Notes: generated from the letters alone by a model not told the origin. Shown: positions 10,771 through 23,400, counted from the first letter of the stretch. The stretch: 64,000 nt of DNA from Calliopum simillimum (GCA_951812925.1 OX638370.1:43031948-43095947); one strand, 5' to 3'. Translations and numbers: made by a program.

Positions 10771-12700
10771 GTTTAAAAAGTAGAAGTGAAATCTTATAGC
10801 AAATATTTCTGTGGTACATACTGACTCAATGTTCTCCTGTTTTAGGTGGCATTTTTGTACCCTTTTAAGAAAAAAGTAAAAGTGTAGAGGTTGTGGAGGG
10901 TTAAAATGTTCTACCAAAAAATATTCTTCGCAATATCTTGCATAAGTTCACTAAACACATAATAGGTACATCTCAGATTTTTTTTTTTGTTTTACAAAAA
11001 GGTTGAAGTTGTCGAACAGTGTTATTGTACTATTAGGTACTTTTTAAAATTTTACAAAAACTGTTTTCAATACTTCTATACAAAGGTTTTATTTTTTGCT
11101 TTTAAATTTTTCGTTCCTTTAATTTTTCTGTTGTTGTTTTTGTTCATTAAGAGAAATTTATATCATTATCTGCGACTTTTTCGTAATTTCTTTACTTATT
11201 ATTTCCCATGAGCATAATATTTGGGGTATTTTTTATATTTTTGGCAGTCCTTATCATGGATTCTTTTTTTGCTTTAATGTGTTTTTCATTTAATTTTTTT
11301 TTTAATTTTTCTTTACTTGTTATGAAATCTTTTAAAACGGTCAAGGACAGTCAGTTTCTTCTTTGCCATGGCAGTTAAGTAGCACAAAGAAATTTTGTTC
11401 AGAACTTCGCAGCATTTTTTTCTAATGACCATTTGCAGAAAAAAAAAAAATGTTAAAGTTGAATGATTATTATAAGATATTAATAAGAAAGAAGTGGGAT
11501 TTCGGCTGAAAAAATACTTTACGAATTTTTGTATTTATTGAGAAAAGTTTTTTTTTTAATCGGTTTTTGAATACCCACAAAAAAACAAATTAAAAATTCC
11601 TGAATTTTCGAAAACCTACTCATAGTTATTTGTATATTTCGTTACGAGTTCATTTACTTCAATCCAGTCTTAACATCTTTTTACCCCTATGTTTCTCTAA
11701 GAAGTTACAGGAGATATTATACATTCTTACATGCAAAGAATATTTCAACAGAAATCCTTAAAACCTATAATCTCATAGAAACCTTGAGGAAAATTCGCAA
11801 ATAAATGAGATTTTTTTTTTTTTACTTCCGCATTTCTCCTTATCCTCATGAAAGAAAAAAAAAAGGAAATCCCAAAGGATTCTTTCATAAATTGAGTAAA
11901 AAATTAAGTCAAAACAAAATAACACCTACACATTTGTACCTGCATATGTTTACAACAAGCTTTACACGTGCACACAGACATATGCACTTGTAGGCACATA
12001 TACTTACATAACAATCACGTGATTAGCAAAGCAAATATGTCGGCAGAAATACTTACATACATATTAGAGTATCTATAGAGAAGGAAAAGCAATATAATAT
12101 GTCAGTAGAGTATGATAATGGTTAAAAAAACAGCAGCAATAATATCAACAGGATATCGCTGCCTGTGACAACAGTAATAGAAACAACAACTGAAATAATA
12201 AACAACAAAATCAATAAGAGAAATGAAAAAAACCACAACAACAACAACTTATAATAATCATCTTAACAAGCCATTTTCAAATTTGTTTATTACTATTTTC
12301 CCTTTTGCATGTGTGTGTATTTTCTTGTTTATTTGTATTGATCAGATATCCACAGGACACGTTGTAAGAGGCATGTTTTGTTTACTACCGATGGGAAAAA
12401 TTTCAAGTGCTCTTTCAGAAAGCACATTTAAAGCACTTGCTCCCTGTGGCGACCTGCCAACTCTACTGAAAGTAAAGACAACTCAAAGCTACCTGACGAC
12501 TTCGAATAAAAGATATTTTTGTCAAATGATTTTTACGAAGATCGTCAATGTGAAAATAATTAGATTTGAGAAACATCTTGGAACATTAAAGCTTATTAAA
12601 TAAATAACAATTGGAATATTGAAATATAGTTTTGAAACTTATATTATAGACTTTCAGCGGTTATTACACTCCCGAACTTAAAATTCTATTTGGAGGTACA
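10770..12700. other. No gene recognised
   Basis: AT-rich DNA with homopolymer runs (11437-11449, 11543-11551, 11812-11823) and ACATAC/CACATA-rich simple sequence at 11925-12065. CAA-rich low complexity lies at 12125-12250. No splice-framed coding sequence. Confidence 0.3.
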
Positions 12701-13362
12701 TTTTTATTCACAACATCCAGGGCATATTCACTTTGTCCTTCCGTTTGTAACGCAGAGAAGGAGGCGTGACAGTTATGGAAAAGTATATATATTTTTGATC
12801 GGTAGATAGTTCGATGAAATTAAGCACGGTTTTTTTGTCGTAAAAGTTAGCTCGTAAGGCTGAAAATGACCGAAATCGGTCAACGGACACGCCAAATGCC
12901 CATGCAAAAAATGTATTCAAAATGCAACATTATGAGTATTTTTCGCGACAATGCAAACAAAATGCACATAAATACTAGGGACGGAAAGCTCAAACTCTGA
13001 GAAAAAACCAGGCAAGCTCGGACGAAAGGGCGTGGCACCACTTATATAAGCAAAAGTTTCAAAATGTTTCACTCAGAAACTAAGATCAGTAACTGCATGC
13101 TCTGAGCATAAACTAAGCGAACTCAGACAAGAGGGCGTGACATCTCCAATATAAGAAAAAGTTTAAAAGTGTTACAATGAAAGCGTATTTTATATAATCG
13201 AACCAAATTTCATCAGGCACTGAGAACAGTAAGTGCAAGATCTGAGCAAAAGCTATGAGAATTCGGAAAAGTGGTCGTGTCTTCCGTACAAGCAAAATTT
13301 TGAAATACTGCAATACTGGTATTTAATGTTTAACGTTTGGCCAGGCCAAAGACACCCTTAAG
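12701..13362 (+). mobile_element. Helitron-like non-autonomous element, copy 1
   Basis: Belongs to a family with copies at 13500-14217, 39511-40222 (minus) and 58028-58914. Shared order: a CAGGGCATATTCAYTTTGTC-like start, GAGAAGGAGGCGTG, AAAAGTATATATAT, CGAAATCGGTCAACGGACAC, then ~170-bp tandem segments carrying GGGCGTGGCAYC, then GGTATTT, the hairpin TTTGGCCAGGCCAAA and a short pyrimidine-rich end. The better-kept copies end in CTAG followed by T, matching the Helitron CTRR-3' end with an upstream hairpin. This copy's final tetranucleotide is lost (CTTAAGGG). Confidence 0.6.
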
Positions 13363-13499
13363 GGCCGTCCATAAAGGATGTCACGGCTTGAGGGGGAGGG
13401 GAGGTCTAGCAAAATGTGACCATTTGTGACAGGGAGGGGGGAGGGGGTTCATGAAAATGTGACGTCCGGAATAATAATTCCAGTTGAGTATCTTTCTAC
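13363..13499. repeat. G-rich insert between two Helitron-like copies
   Basis: Starts GGCCGTCCATAAAGGATGTC and contains two G-rich runs (GGGGGAGGGG, GGGAGGGGGGAGGGGG) and two AAATGTGAC words before GTCCGG. GTCC / GGAC-type ends at both sides hint at short inverted ends. Unlike the surrounding AT-rich DNA, and possibly G-quadruplex-forming. Origin unknown. Confidence 0.4.
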
Positions 13500-14217
13500 A
13501 GCCTCCGTCGTAAAAGTTAACTCGGGAGATTGAAAATGAGCTAAATCGGTCAATGGACACGCCTACCGCCCATACAAAAAATATATTCAAAATGCAATAA
13601 TAACAGAAGCAAAATACACATAAGTACTAGGGACAGTAAACATAAGCTCTGAGCAAAAACTAGGCGAATTCGGACTAGAGGGCGTGGCACCTCCCATATA
13701 AACAAAAGTTTCAAAATTTTATACGGAAATCGTTTTTTGAGATAACCTAACCAAATTACACTCAAACACTTGGAGCTATAAAGCATGCTATACGCAAGAT
13801 CTAGGTAAACTCGAACAAAAGGGCGTGGCGCCTCCCATATAAGCAAATGTTTCAAAATTATATAATGAAAGTGTTTTTTGAAATAATCAAACCAAATTTC
13901 ACTCAAACACGAAGAACATTAATTGTAAACTCTGAGCTTAAATTAGGCGAAGTAGGATTAGAGGGCGTGGCACCTCCCATATAAGCGAAAGTTTCAAAAT
14001 GCTATACTGAAAGATTTTTTTAAGAAAACCTAACCGAATTTTACTCAAACACTCAGAACAGTAAATGCAAGCTCTACGCAAAATCAAGGTAAGCTCGGAG
14101 GTGAGGGCGTGGCACTTCCTATATAAGCAATTTGTTCTTATACTCTCCTAATAATATACTGTAAATGCAGTGTAGGGTATTTAGTTTTTGGCCATGCCAA
14201 AGATACCACCCTCACTA
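13500..14217 (+). mobile_element. Helitron-like non-autonomous element, copy 2 (5'-truncated)
   Basis: Enters the family sequence at the CGTCGTAAAAGTTAACTCG segment, then repeats the GGGCGTGGCACCTCCCATA module four times (about 13680, 13820, 13965 and 14105). It ends with GTAGGGTATTTAG, the degraded hairpin TTTTGGCCATGCCAAA and CACTAT where better copies have ACTAG. It lies in the same orientation as copy 1, so the pair could be a tandem insertion. Confidence 0.6.
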
Positions 14218-14219
14218 TT

Positions 14220-16280
14220 TTTTTTTAATTGAGAGACAGCTTAACGCCGCATTTCATATAAATGTTTCGAAACGTATATTTTCGTAAGGCTACTTACTGC
14301 GTGCATCAGAAAGCTAACATTCTACGACATGCAACGTTAAAAAGAAAGAATGGGTATTATAGTGCGGAAGCGCGTATGAGTGAAAAAGAACACTTCAAAG
14401 AGCAGATTTTAGACCATTCATTTTCCTTTTTCTTCAACTTCTGAGCAGAAGAGTGCCACTATTAGGTACTCTTCTAAATTATTTTCCTATCAACGTTGTC
14501 ACACATTTCCTACTTGGTGTGTTTGACAGTTGTTTCTTCAACTTTCATTTCCTTTTTACCCAAAGCATAAAAATTTCATTTATAAAATGCCCGCGGGATC
14601 TTAAAATGAAAAATTTATTCTGACCCAAAAACACTTCATATATTGAGAAGACTTGAAGAAAAATCAAAGCTCATATGAATTTCTGTCTATAATACAAATA
14701 GATTTTATTGTACATATTTAATTTAATTTGCTTTACTTTGTAAAATTTATTATAATGCTTAGGGTGGTTGCAAAAGGTTCAATTTAATTGAAATTGAAAA
14801 TGTTTAAAATGCACTTGATAGCTATGACAAATGTTGTCTAAAAATATTACACATCAAAAAATTATAAAACGTTTTAAAATGAATATTCTTAAAGCTTTCT
14901 TTCTATGGCATATTTCTGCGTATGTTTTTTTTTTTTTGTGTAAATAATGCATTTGTTGGAATTTTTCGTGGAAAGTTTTTTATTACAAATATAATTTCGT
15001 ATTTCAGTAGAATAAAAATAAGTATTGGTTATGATAAAAAATATATTCTAAATGCCATCCTTGTGTTTATTGTTTGTTGCAATAGAAATTATGTGGAATA
15101 TATGCGTAGATAGAAAGAAAACTTTAAGATAAGAACCTTCACTTTTTCCGTCTATTTATAATGCATAAGAAGAAGCATGCCACAACACAGATTTCTTTTT
15201 ACAATGTACTCTTTCAAGTGAATTCTGGACGACCATATTCGCTACATCCTTGGAAATTCTACTAAAGGCGAAATTCATTACGCATATTTTTAAAAATTTG
15301 CTGTGTGTAATCAGTAAAAAGTACGATTTTTATTTTCGGGCGCACAGTTACTGAAAAAATCAGTAAAAAATGCTGGGATTTTCAATGAATTTTTACGGTT
15401 AATTTTTACAGTGTGGTTATCGTATGCATGTTGAAATCACACTTCCGAATAAGCGCTCTTAGGCTCGCACTTGAACCAAACAGCAAACAGAATGAACTAC
15501 TACTATTAATTCCAAACTGTGCTAAGGAGTGGACAATTTTTTTTAGATAAAAACGCTGGCTGAGGTATTCCATACAATATAATTAACGCTTCAATTTCAA
15601 TAATTCTTCTTAATTTCCACAAAACTTAACACATGATACTAAAATCAAACATTTAAATACTTAACACATTTTTATGACATTGAATCTGAATAGAAAATTC
15701 AACATTTACCTAATTTCATATTAAGAAGAAGAAAAGTCCAAATGTTCACCGCAAATGGTGTAAAAATTACTTTTATTATTTTGCACTTTTATGCAATAAA
15801 ACCATGTCTTCATAAAACGTTAGTTCTTTCATCATTTGTATCTTTCACCCCCATCACTAAAGTAACTCGCTTATACGTAAATTTTTATGCCACATTATAG
15901 TTGGGCTAAAAATGCAGTTACTTTCATAGGTTTTGTAATTGTAACAACGTATATGGGCATCCATCTCTCGGGAAAGGTATGTGTTAGAGTGGTCTATAAC
16001 TTTTTCGTTTATTACTTGTTTAATTTTGTTTTGATTTTTGACAGATAAGTAGTTTTCTATTTATCACACGGTTCTCGATGTACTGGGTCAATTTTTGCAT
16101 TGCTTTTGACTAACCAACTTCCACTTTGAATCCTACACTGGACCAAAAAAGAAGCTTTCCGTTATGTAAGGCTCTGTACCAGAGGCAATGAAGTTAATTA
16201 TTTTAGGTGGAACAGTTCATATACCCAATCATATACCCAATCTCTATAGCAATTATGATAAATATTACTCAATGCAATAT
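14220..16280. other. No gene recognised
   Basis: AT-rich DNA. At 15310-15415 the words CAGTAAAAAGTAC, ACTGAAAAAATCAGTAAAAAAT and TTTTTACAGTGTGG resemble in style, but not clearly in sequence, the MITE at 60119-60831. No exon-like frame. Confidence 0.3.
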
Positions 16281-16284
16281 TTTC

Positions 16285-16440
16285 TCAGTTTATAATCATA
16301 TATGCTAATACGCATCATTCCCCAAATTTTTCATTAAAATCGCTTAAGCCGTTCTTAAGAAAAACATGGCAACAGTTTTTATATACACAATTTTAGACCC
16401 TATAAGAAGAGAAGATATCTCAGAAACCATATAAGATATA
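16285..16440 (+). repeat. Dispersed repeat, second copy at 30903-31060
   Basis: Both copies read ATGCTAATRCGCATMAT, then AAATCGCT, AGCCGTTCTTR, AAAAACATGGCAA, TTTTTATATACACA, GACCCTATAAR and AGAGAAGATATCTCAGAAA. Same order and near-identical spacing. No termini or coding potential recognised; an old dispersed element is the simplest reading. Confidence 0.75.
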
Positions 16441-16485
16441 GCAATTCTAACGCAAGATTCGGATTTAAAATTGTCAAATACATAT

Positions 16486-17464
16486 CGACGCATGATGCGA
16501 AAAGTAGGATGATTCAATTCTCCTACGAAAAGTAGGATGTTTTATATTCTTGGACGAAAAGTAGGACGTTTCAAAATTTTTACGAAAAGTAAGACGTTTC
16601 AAAATTTTTTACGAAAAGTAGGTTGTTATAAACTTTTAGACGAAAAATAGGATATTTCATATTTAAAAAGGGTGAATCATATCATAAGCGCATATAAAAA
16701 TTTGTTAACTTATTTTATGTATTTAAATAAACGTTAACCTTCACTGTGAGCTTCTTTTAGCTTATGCGTGAAATAAAATGCTCGTGTCATCAACAAATCT
16801 GCTTAAATTTTTATTGTTTTGATGTTCGAACTAAACATATTAGTCATATTATCGTTCCTTAGTGTTAAACTTATCTCAAAACTGAATTTCATAAAAATCA
16901 ATGCAGTGGCTTAGCCGTGAGAGCGTTTTTTCCATTTATGGGCGTGGCACCGCCCATTTAAAGAAATATCCAATATACTGCCACCCTTCACAGCATTTCC
17001 AACAAAAAAAAAAAATAAAAATAAATCTAGCGAATATATTGATATTTAGGAATAGAAATTTACTGAACCGATTTCGTTTGCCTATTTATATATAGATATA
17101 TTAAGTATTCTCATCGTTCCTTTACTTAATAACTAATACCTGAAATTAATATATCATTTACATAAGGAAATTAATGTAACAAAATAAGAAACACCCTAGT
17201 TTTTGCCAAAAATACGCTGCAAGAATCAACATCAACCTAGTTTTCGTGCAAGGTATCGAAACGTCCTAGTTTTCGTCCAAAATGTTCAGACATCCTATTT
17301 TTCGACATAAAAACTTTAACGTCCTACTTTTATACACAAAACTTCGAAGAAACCTAGTTTTCGTCATATATAATGAAACAACCTAGTTTTCGTCCAAATA
17401 AGTTTGAAACGTCCTACTTTTCGTCCAAGAATTTTTGAAAACGTACTTTTCGTATCATGCGTCG
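16486..17464. mobile_element. Foldback transposon with tandem subrepeats in both arms
   Basis: Ends CGACGCATGATGCGAAAAGT (left) and its mirror with ATCATGCGTCG (right). Each arm is an array of about 33-bp subrepeats with a GACGAAAAGTAGGACGTTTC-type core: about six in the left arm (16495-16660) and about nine in the right arm (17190-17460) in inverted orientation. The 520-bp middle has no recognisable gene; it carries one GGGCGTGGCACCGCCCA word at 16940. Long inverted arms of direct subrepeats define FB/Galileo-like foldback elements (P superfamily in flies). No clean target duplication seen. Confidence 0.8.
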
Positions 17465-17469
17465 CGACG

Positions 17470-17960
17470 ATATAAAATGACTATTTTGATACAACAAGTA
17501 TTTTCTTCCAATTTTTTTTTTATGAAAACATAAGTTTTTTAAATATTGTTTAAAAAATTATATAATTGCGACCGCGCTCGAAAATGTTTCTGATTTTAAA
17601 TAAAAAATATAAAAAAATTTAAAAAAAAAATCATCAAAATCGGAGCTGTCCTTTAGGATTTCCATCTAAAAGCCTTTATGGACTCCACTTATAGTGGATA
17701 TTTCAAAAAAAGTGTTTTGTTCTATTCATAACGTTGCTTCAAATAAAGATAAATTTTGTATGCAGCTATTTTAATGTTAATATCCGATATCTTTTGGAAT
17801 CAACAAAAAAATAAATTCCGAAAAAAAAAATATTTGGGCCTTTGTAACTGAGAGCAAGGATATGCTACTGAAAAATAAAAGTAGAATAAAGGTTAGTTTT
17901 CAAAACACTAAATTCCAGAATTTTTCAGAATTATCACTTCGGTGAAAAATTCCAAAGTGA
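17470..17960. other. No gene recognised
   Basis: AT-rich spacer between the foldback element and the next element, with long A and T runs at 17510-17520 and 17620-17630. Contains no coding or structural signal that I can support. Confidence 0.3.
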
Positions 17961-18187
17961 CAGCCCAAGGGGAAAATAAGTGCTTCGAAAACTCTTCTAA
18001 AGTGCTTCCTTTTTCACCAATAAGCGCTTCCGCTCCGTAAGAACTTTTCTTTAACATTGCATGTCATAGGATGTAAGCGCGCTTAAGCTTATCGCAGCCT
18101 TACTTCAAAGGGCCTTTTGAAGCGCTTATTTGTAATGCTGCAGTAAACGTTTTTTCAATAAAATTTAAAAAAAAAGACAAAAAACTG

Positions 18188-18296
18188 GAAGCACCAAAAT
18201 TTGAATCCACGACCGTCCGTCTGATAGATAGAAACATATTAATTTTACTTACATTACCAACTCGTTAGACCGCTACGCTATGCCCTATGATATGAA
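18188..18296 (-). repeat. tRNA-like unit in the TIR element
   Basis: On minus: GGGCATAGCGTAGCGGTCTA (A-box-like), then GGACGGTCGTGGATTCAAAT (B-box-like), a GGTGCTTCC end, and T runs at 18158-18175 on the plus complement that would terminate Pol III. A longer than usual spacer between the two boxes and non-pairing ends argue against a functional tRNA. The equivalent in the second copy is at 28835-28935. Confidence 0.45.
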
Positions 18297-18374
18297 GAAG
18301 TATTAAATTTGAATATTAAGCAAATGTTGTCCAAACAGAATTTGACATTCGAATGCTCCTCCAGCCTTACATAG

Positions 18375-19967
18375 CACTGTGGGAAATTTTGCCCTGTAGT
18401 TGGCTAAAAGTCGAATTTTAGACACTTAAAAAATAAAGTTTTGGGTATGCTATTCACATGTGAATACTTGCGAGAGAAAACCCTCATACTTAATTTTTTC
18501 TTAAAGTTTTTATCCTTCAGCTAAACAAGTGTCAAAGTTTCTACTTCCGAAAAAATAAAAATTTTGTTGTTTTCGCTCAAAAAATTTGCTTCTATTTAAA
18601 AGTGAATATTTATCTTAACTAAAAGCTAATGAAAAATATTTAAATTGGAAACGGGAACTAATAGAAAGTAGTTGCTCTATATATTAAAAAATTTGTCTTT
18701 TCGTATAGTGCTCATAAAGAAATGTACGTTTTCTTCAGTGAGCTTAAAATCGTAAATTTTTTTTTTTTAAATTTAAAATTTGGTGAACCCGGAAAAACAT
18801 AGCCCAGCCTAGGCCTCTTTCAATCTTATATAAATATGTACAGAATCGATTTTGAGCACTTTTGGAAAAAAATTTTTTTGCGCTTTTTTGCGATTTTTTA
18901 ATAGTCGACATTTTTCTCAGACATCTTTTCAATACGAAATACAGACTTATTTGATATCTGGAGAGCCAAAGATGAGAAAAAATTAGCCGTTTTCAATCAT
19001 TTGATAAATCTCTTGAATAACGGCTATAGATCGAACTCGTTTGCGGAATATTTAGGTGAAAAGTTTAAAACCTTTTGCAAACATTTGAAAGAAAAATGGG
19101 GAAAAAATATTCGTATATCATGCCAATATCTACTAAATTTCCAAAAGCTTGAAAAATTTTGTTTTGAGACTGCTGATATCATGAAAAAAATATCACTGGT
19201 AACCGATGACACCAACAGACCACAAAGTCCTTATCATTCTAAGGAAATTATTCAAAATATGGTACTTCCAGTAGGATACTTTGGAGAAGATGGAGCTGAG
19301 TGTCGAAATAAAATTTACAAATAGAAAGACTACTGCATCACGCTCGCAAATATGACAAAAGAATAAGTCTTTCTGACGTTTTTTATAGAACTTTGAATAC
19401 CTCAGATCCCGTTATTTCCAGTATTTTTTTAAGTAAACGGATAAAAAAAAGGAAAGCGAGTGCCACTTCCAATAATTTATGCAAACCAACAGAAAATTAA
19501 GATGAAACAGAAAGTAATGATAATTGTAGGTTTGAGAATATATTGGAAAATATAAAATTAAAACATAAATTTTAATAAATCTTAATATGCATTTTACTCA
19601 TGAATTTATAATGTTTTCTTATGTTTTTAAATTATTTCATTACATAAATGTTTGAAAAAATTAGTTTTTAATATAATATACTTTTAGATTTCTGAAAATT
19701 TTTTGTTATTGTTAATATATGTACATTTGTGTGTATGTATATACTACAATAAAAAAATATGAATATACCACACAAAGCTTTAATAAAAAATGTTTTACAA
19801 CAATTCCTTTGAAAAGAGGTTGAAAAAGGGCCATGACAGTTGTTCAATTTGACTAATTTTAAAATATGTTGTTCTCTACACTCTTAGAAAAGTTTCCACG
19901 AGATTTAAGCTCATTATCTTTATTTTTGTACTTTTGGCCAGAAAACATGTTCAAATTTCCCATAGTG
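18375..19967 (+). mobile_element. Transib element, internally deleted, 5-bp target duplication
   Basis: Ends CACTGTGGGAAATTTTG and, on the other strand, CACTATGGGAAATTTGAA. The Transib terminus is CACWATGG-like. The element is flanked by CATAG at 18370-18374 and 19968-19972; removing the element plus one CATAG restores the sequence seen in the uninterrupted copy at 29020 (CCTTACATAG then TCATTGTG). A 5-bp duplication is diagnostic of Transib. At 1593 bp it is about half the usual autonomous length. It encodes the transposase remnant at 18929-19500. Confidence 0.85.
18929..19500 (+). pseudogene. Transib transposase C-terminal remnant (RAG1-core relative)
   Basis: Frame 1 (18929-19324) reads DLFDIWRAKDEKKLAVFNHL early on and then LPVGYFGEDGAECRNK. 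After a frameshift near 19321 the sequence continues as HHARKYDKRISLSDVFYRTL and NTSDPVISSIFLSKR to a TAA at 19498. The LPIG-x-x-SEE-x-x-EARNKDY and LL-x-SDP-x-ISS signatures are those of the Transib/RAG1-like C-terminal region, here with small changes. The catalytic Asp region and most of the N-terminal half are missing. The transposase lineage is the one related to RAG1; this copy is inactive. The terminal repeats of the enclosing element support the call independently. Confidence 0.75.
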
Positions 19968-20469
19968 CATAGAGTCATTGTGTTATCAGTTTCAATTCAA
20001 TTAAACAACAGTAAATAATACAAAAATAAGAAAAAGGAAAATAAAAAAGTGAAATAAAATAATGTTGAATAAAAAACATTTTAATAAAAAAAAATAAAAA
20101 ATGTAAAAAACAATATCAGCCGGGATGGGTTCGAACCCATGTTGTTCTTACTGCAGCCTTGCATGGAATCATTTTGTTATCAGTTTCAATTCAATTAAAC
20201 AAAAGTAACTAAATAAGAGAAAGGAACATAGAAAAGTGAATTAAAAAATGTTGAATAAAAAATATTTTAGTAAGAAAAAAATAAAGAAAAAAAAAAATAA
20301 AATAAAGCAAGAAAAAAAAAAATCACCCGGGCTAGGTTCGAACCCATGTTGTTCTAACTGCAGCCTTATAAAAAAGTGCTTCTAAATTTCTATGGGGACA
20401 AGCGTTTTTGAAGTGCTTGGATCAAAAGCGCTAGAAATGTTTCCTCTTGGGATTTAAGGTTGCATTAAG

Positions 20470-23400
20470 CTTAAGTTTTAAACATTTGAGATTATGAATG
20501 AAGTGCCTCTCTACCTACTTACATGTACCTTGCTCTATGTATGTGTAGTACGCATACAAAATGTGTTTGCTGTTAAATGTCAATTTATTTCTATGTCTGT
20601 GTCTGCGTTTTTCCATTTTTATTTCTTGTGGAAATAAAAGTCACAGTTAGTTGTTACACATACATATAAAAGTTGTGCCGTCACCGTTATGTAGTATGCG
20701 TAGTATACTACTTTAGCCATTGTGCTTTTTTTTTTTGTTGCTCTTATTTTCTTACTACTACTACTACGTTCTGGCCATGTGTGCAGTATAACATGGTGTT
20801 AATGGCGTCATAAAAATTATAATTGTTAATTTATTTGCTGCCTCTCTTTGTTGCTCCTGTGACCCTGTGCCATTATGGTGGTTGCTCGGTTGTATTTTAT
20901 TAAAGTGTTAATTGTGTGTTCTGCATAAGAATTGCTTGTTTTGTTTGTTTGATATTTGTTACTGTGTTGCTGTGTTGCAAATTTAGTACCATCAAATTGA
21001 AATAATGTGCATGTACGCAGTATAATTTGTTGCGGTGTTCGCACAATTTGTTAGAATTATTTTGAGCAAATTGTGGACATTAAAATAAAATTAATTGTTT
21101 AGATACTACTTACATACTCTTGGCAAAATGTTTGCCATTCAAATATGTTTTTCATGAAAAAATCTTTGTAAAGAATATATCTGTGATGTCTTAAGAAGTT
21201 CCATTTAACAGCCGAACAGTCTTATGGAAAATATTTAAAACAAAGAAATAAGTCCATGGAACGAATACCCCGTGTAATTGAAACTAACAAATTTTGAACC
21301 AAACGTTATTAATCATGTCAAACGTCCATCAGTTGTTTCATTCTCGTTAATTTATTTGAAATTTCATCTTGGTTCGGTTTTGGCTATAAGACTATTTTTG
21401 TTATACGCGGACAACTTATGCTGGGGGATTTTACTATTTTTCACTCTCACCTAACTTCTTGATTTCTATTGAGTTATTATTATTATATAAAATCGATAAA
21501 GCTGCATACATCTATCAATCGCAAACACAAAAAATATTCATTTAAATATTTTTTGTACAAAATAATACACATTAATCACGTATGCTTGATTTTTAACATA
21601 AAATCAATTTTTTTTTCATAAATTTCCTTTCAAATTTTATCATGTTTTACATACATACATATGTATGTTTACATATTTATGCTCTGTTAATTTTTTAAGT
21701 ATCATAGAAGCTCACAGCTTAATTTGATTTAAATTTATTGATGCCCAAAATGTCAATTGATCAGATTTGAATTGATAACATCAATCAATATCTATAGCTG
21801 TCCTTAACACAAAAAATATTAGAAAATAAAAATAAATAAATTTGTAAGCAAAATCTAATTTTAAAGGGAAAATACTTTGCCATAAATTTATTATAATATT
21901 CAAAATAAACAAATATATTTTGTAAACAATTTAAATAAAGTCATACCTGAGAACCAAATCAAACAAGAAGTAATACTTTAATTATACTAATCATGAATTT
22001 TGGTAAAAATTAAAAAATTGTTCATTTGGAACAAGATAATTAAACATGTGATATTACGCAGTGCAACAAAATGAAAAAAAAAAAAATGGTGGTCCCTGTG
22101 GCCAAAAAATAAATAAAAAATTTAAATTTTAAAGTTCGCGTTTTATTCACAATTTTGAGATTTTTTGAAAAAAACCATCTTATTATGAAATGCTGCTCAT
22201 GTCTTCACGTTTAATATAAGCTATGGAACTTAAGAATCCGCTCAGTAGTTTTTGTTTTATAACAAGAACATTTAAAATAAAAATAAGGAAATCATTACAA
22301 AGTCCTTTAATTTTGACATAGCAAAATTTTTACAGTTCTGCTTATTAAGTAAAAACTACCATGTTGAGTTGATTTCGTCTAAATGGATTTGATTGAATGC
22401 ATATAAATTTATTCATATATCACTCCTGCGTTTAATGCGACTAACATTTTTAAACAGAAAAATCGTTTTTTTCAAAATTCATGAGATTTCGACCTCTGTC
22501 CCTAATTTGTGGATCAAATGCTAAAAAAAGCGGGCATCTTTTCAGATAGCTCAATGTATAACCTTTAATTTTGCATTTGATTTTTTTAAAAAAAGGGTCC
22601 TTGTAGTGAATTATTTTTGTGTGCACTTTTTAGTCCAAAAAAAACCATAGTGTGGCGCTAAGAAACGATAAGATAACCACGCCTTTAAATGGAAAATATG
22701 CTCTCACTGCCAAAGCACTGCACCAATTTTAATGAAATTCAAAGGAACGAAGGATACTAAAAGTTTTTTGCTGTCAGTGCTATACTGCTCTACCGATTTT
22801 TATGGAATTCAGTTCTGAGATAGGCTTAACACACAAGGCTAAAAAAAAGTTGATAATTTTTAGAAGGGACTGCTACGCCCGTAAATGGAATACACGCTAT
22901 TGTGGCGAAACTGATAAATTAATTTTAATGTCACTTGGAATAGCGGTAGACTTAACACTGAAGATAGAAATTAAAAATTTTTTTTTGTTGCACCCTCAAG
23001 GAATGACATTAAAAGAATTTGTTTCAAAGTGAGCAGTTCCAAGCTTCTAAAAAGAAAATATGCAGTTATTGTTAGTAACTATAGTTCCAAAATCTCTTTA
23101 AAGTCAAATTGACGTGGTCGAATTTCGGCCGCAAGGCAAACTCTAGTATACATAAATATATGACTTATTCCACGAGAGATCGAACCAAATTTTTGGTTGA
23201 AAATCACCGATTGCGCTGAAATTTCGGTACAGGGTACTTTAATCTCAACCGGTTTTTCGACTTGTTGGGCATATGACAAATATGTCCCGATTATTGTGTT
23301 GTTGAATTTTATGAAATAACTGGTTCAATAAAATGCTCATAACTTCTGTCCACCACAAATGCCAATTTCTTTTTTTTTTTTTTTTGATTATTCAGAATTC

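Larger units (their letters stand above)
17964..20461. mobile_element. TIR element carrying tRNA-like units, interrupted by Transib
   Basis: Begins CCCAAGGGGAAAATAAGTGC and ends GAAATGTTTCCTCTTGGG, so the ends are short inverted repeats; the second family copy is 28668-29288. Subterminal words AAGTGCTTC, AAGCGCTTC and their complements recur near both ends. Inside is a minus-strand tRNA-like unit (18188-18296). The right half holds two tandem segments (about 19973-20160 and 20161-20366), each starting with TCAGTTTCAATTCAATTAAA and ending with a GGTTCGAACCCATGTTGTTC block. A Transib element (18375-19967) splits it. The superfamily is not clear; target duplication not resolved. Confidence 0.65.

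Noticed and set aside
12708..12920. Peptide MN-x-FF-x-WA-x-GVSVDRF shared with 39995-40219
   Set aside because: Similarity comes from shared DNA of the Helitron-like family; the frames start and stop arbitrarily and differ between copies.
16486..17464. CRISPR-like array of spaced repeats
   Set aside because: Repeats are imperfect, lie in two inverted arms with short variable spacers, and the genome is eukaryotic; a foldback transposon explains it.
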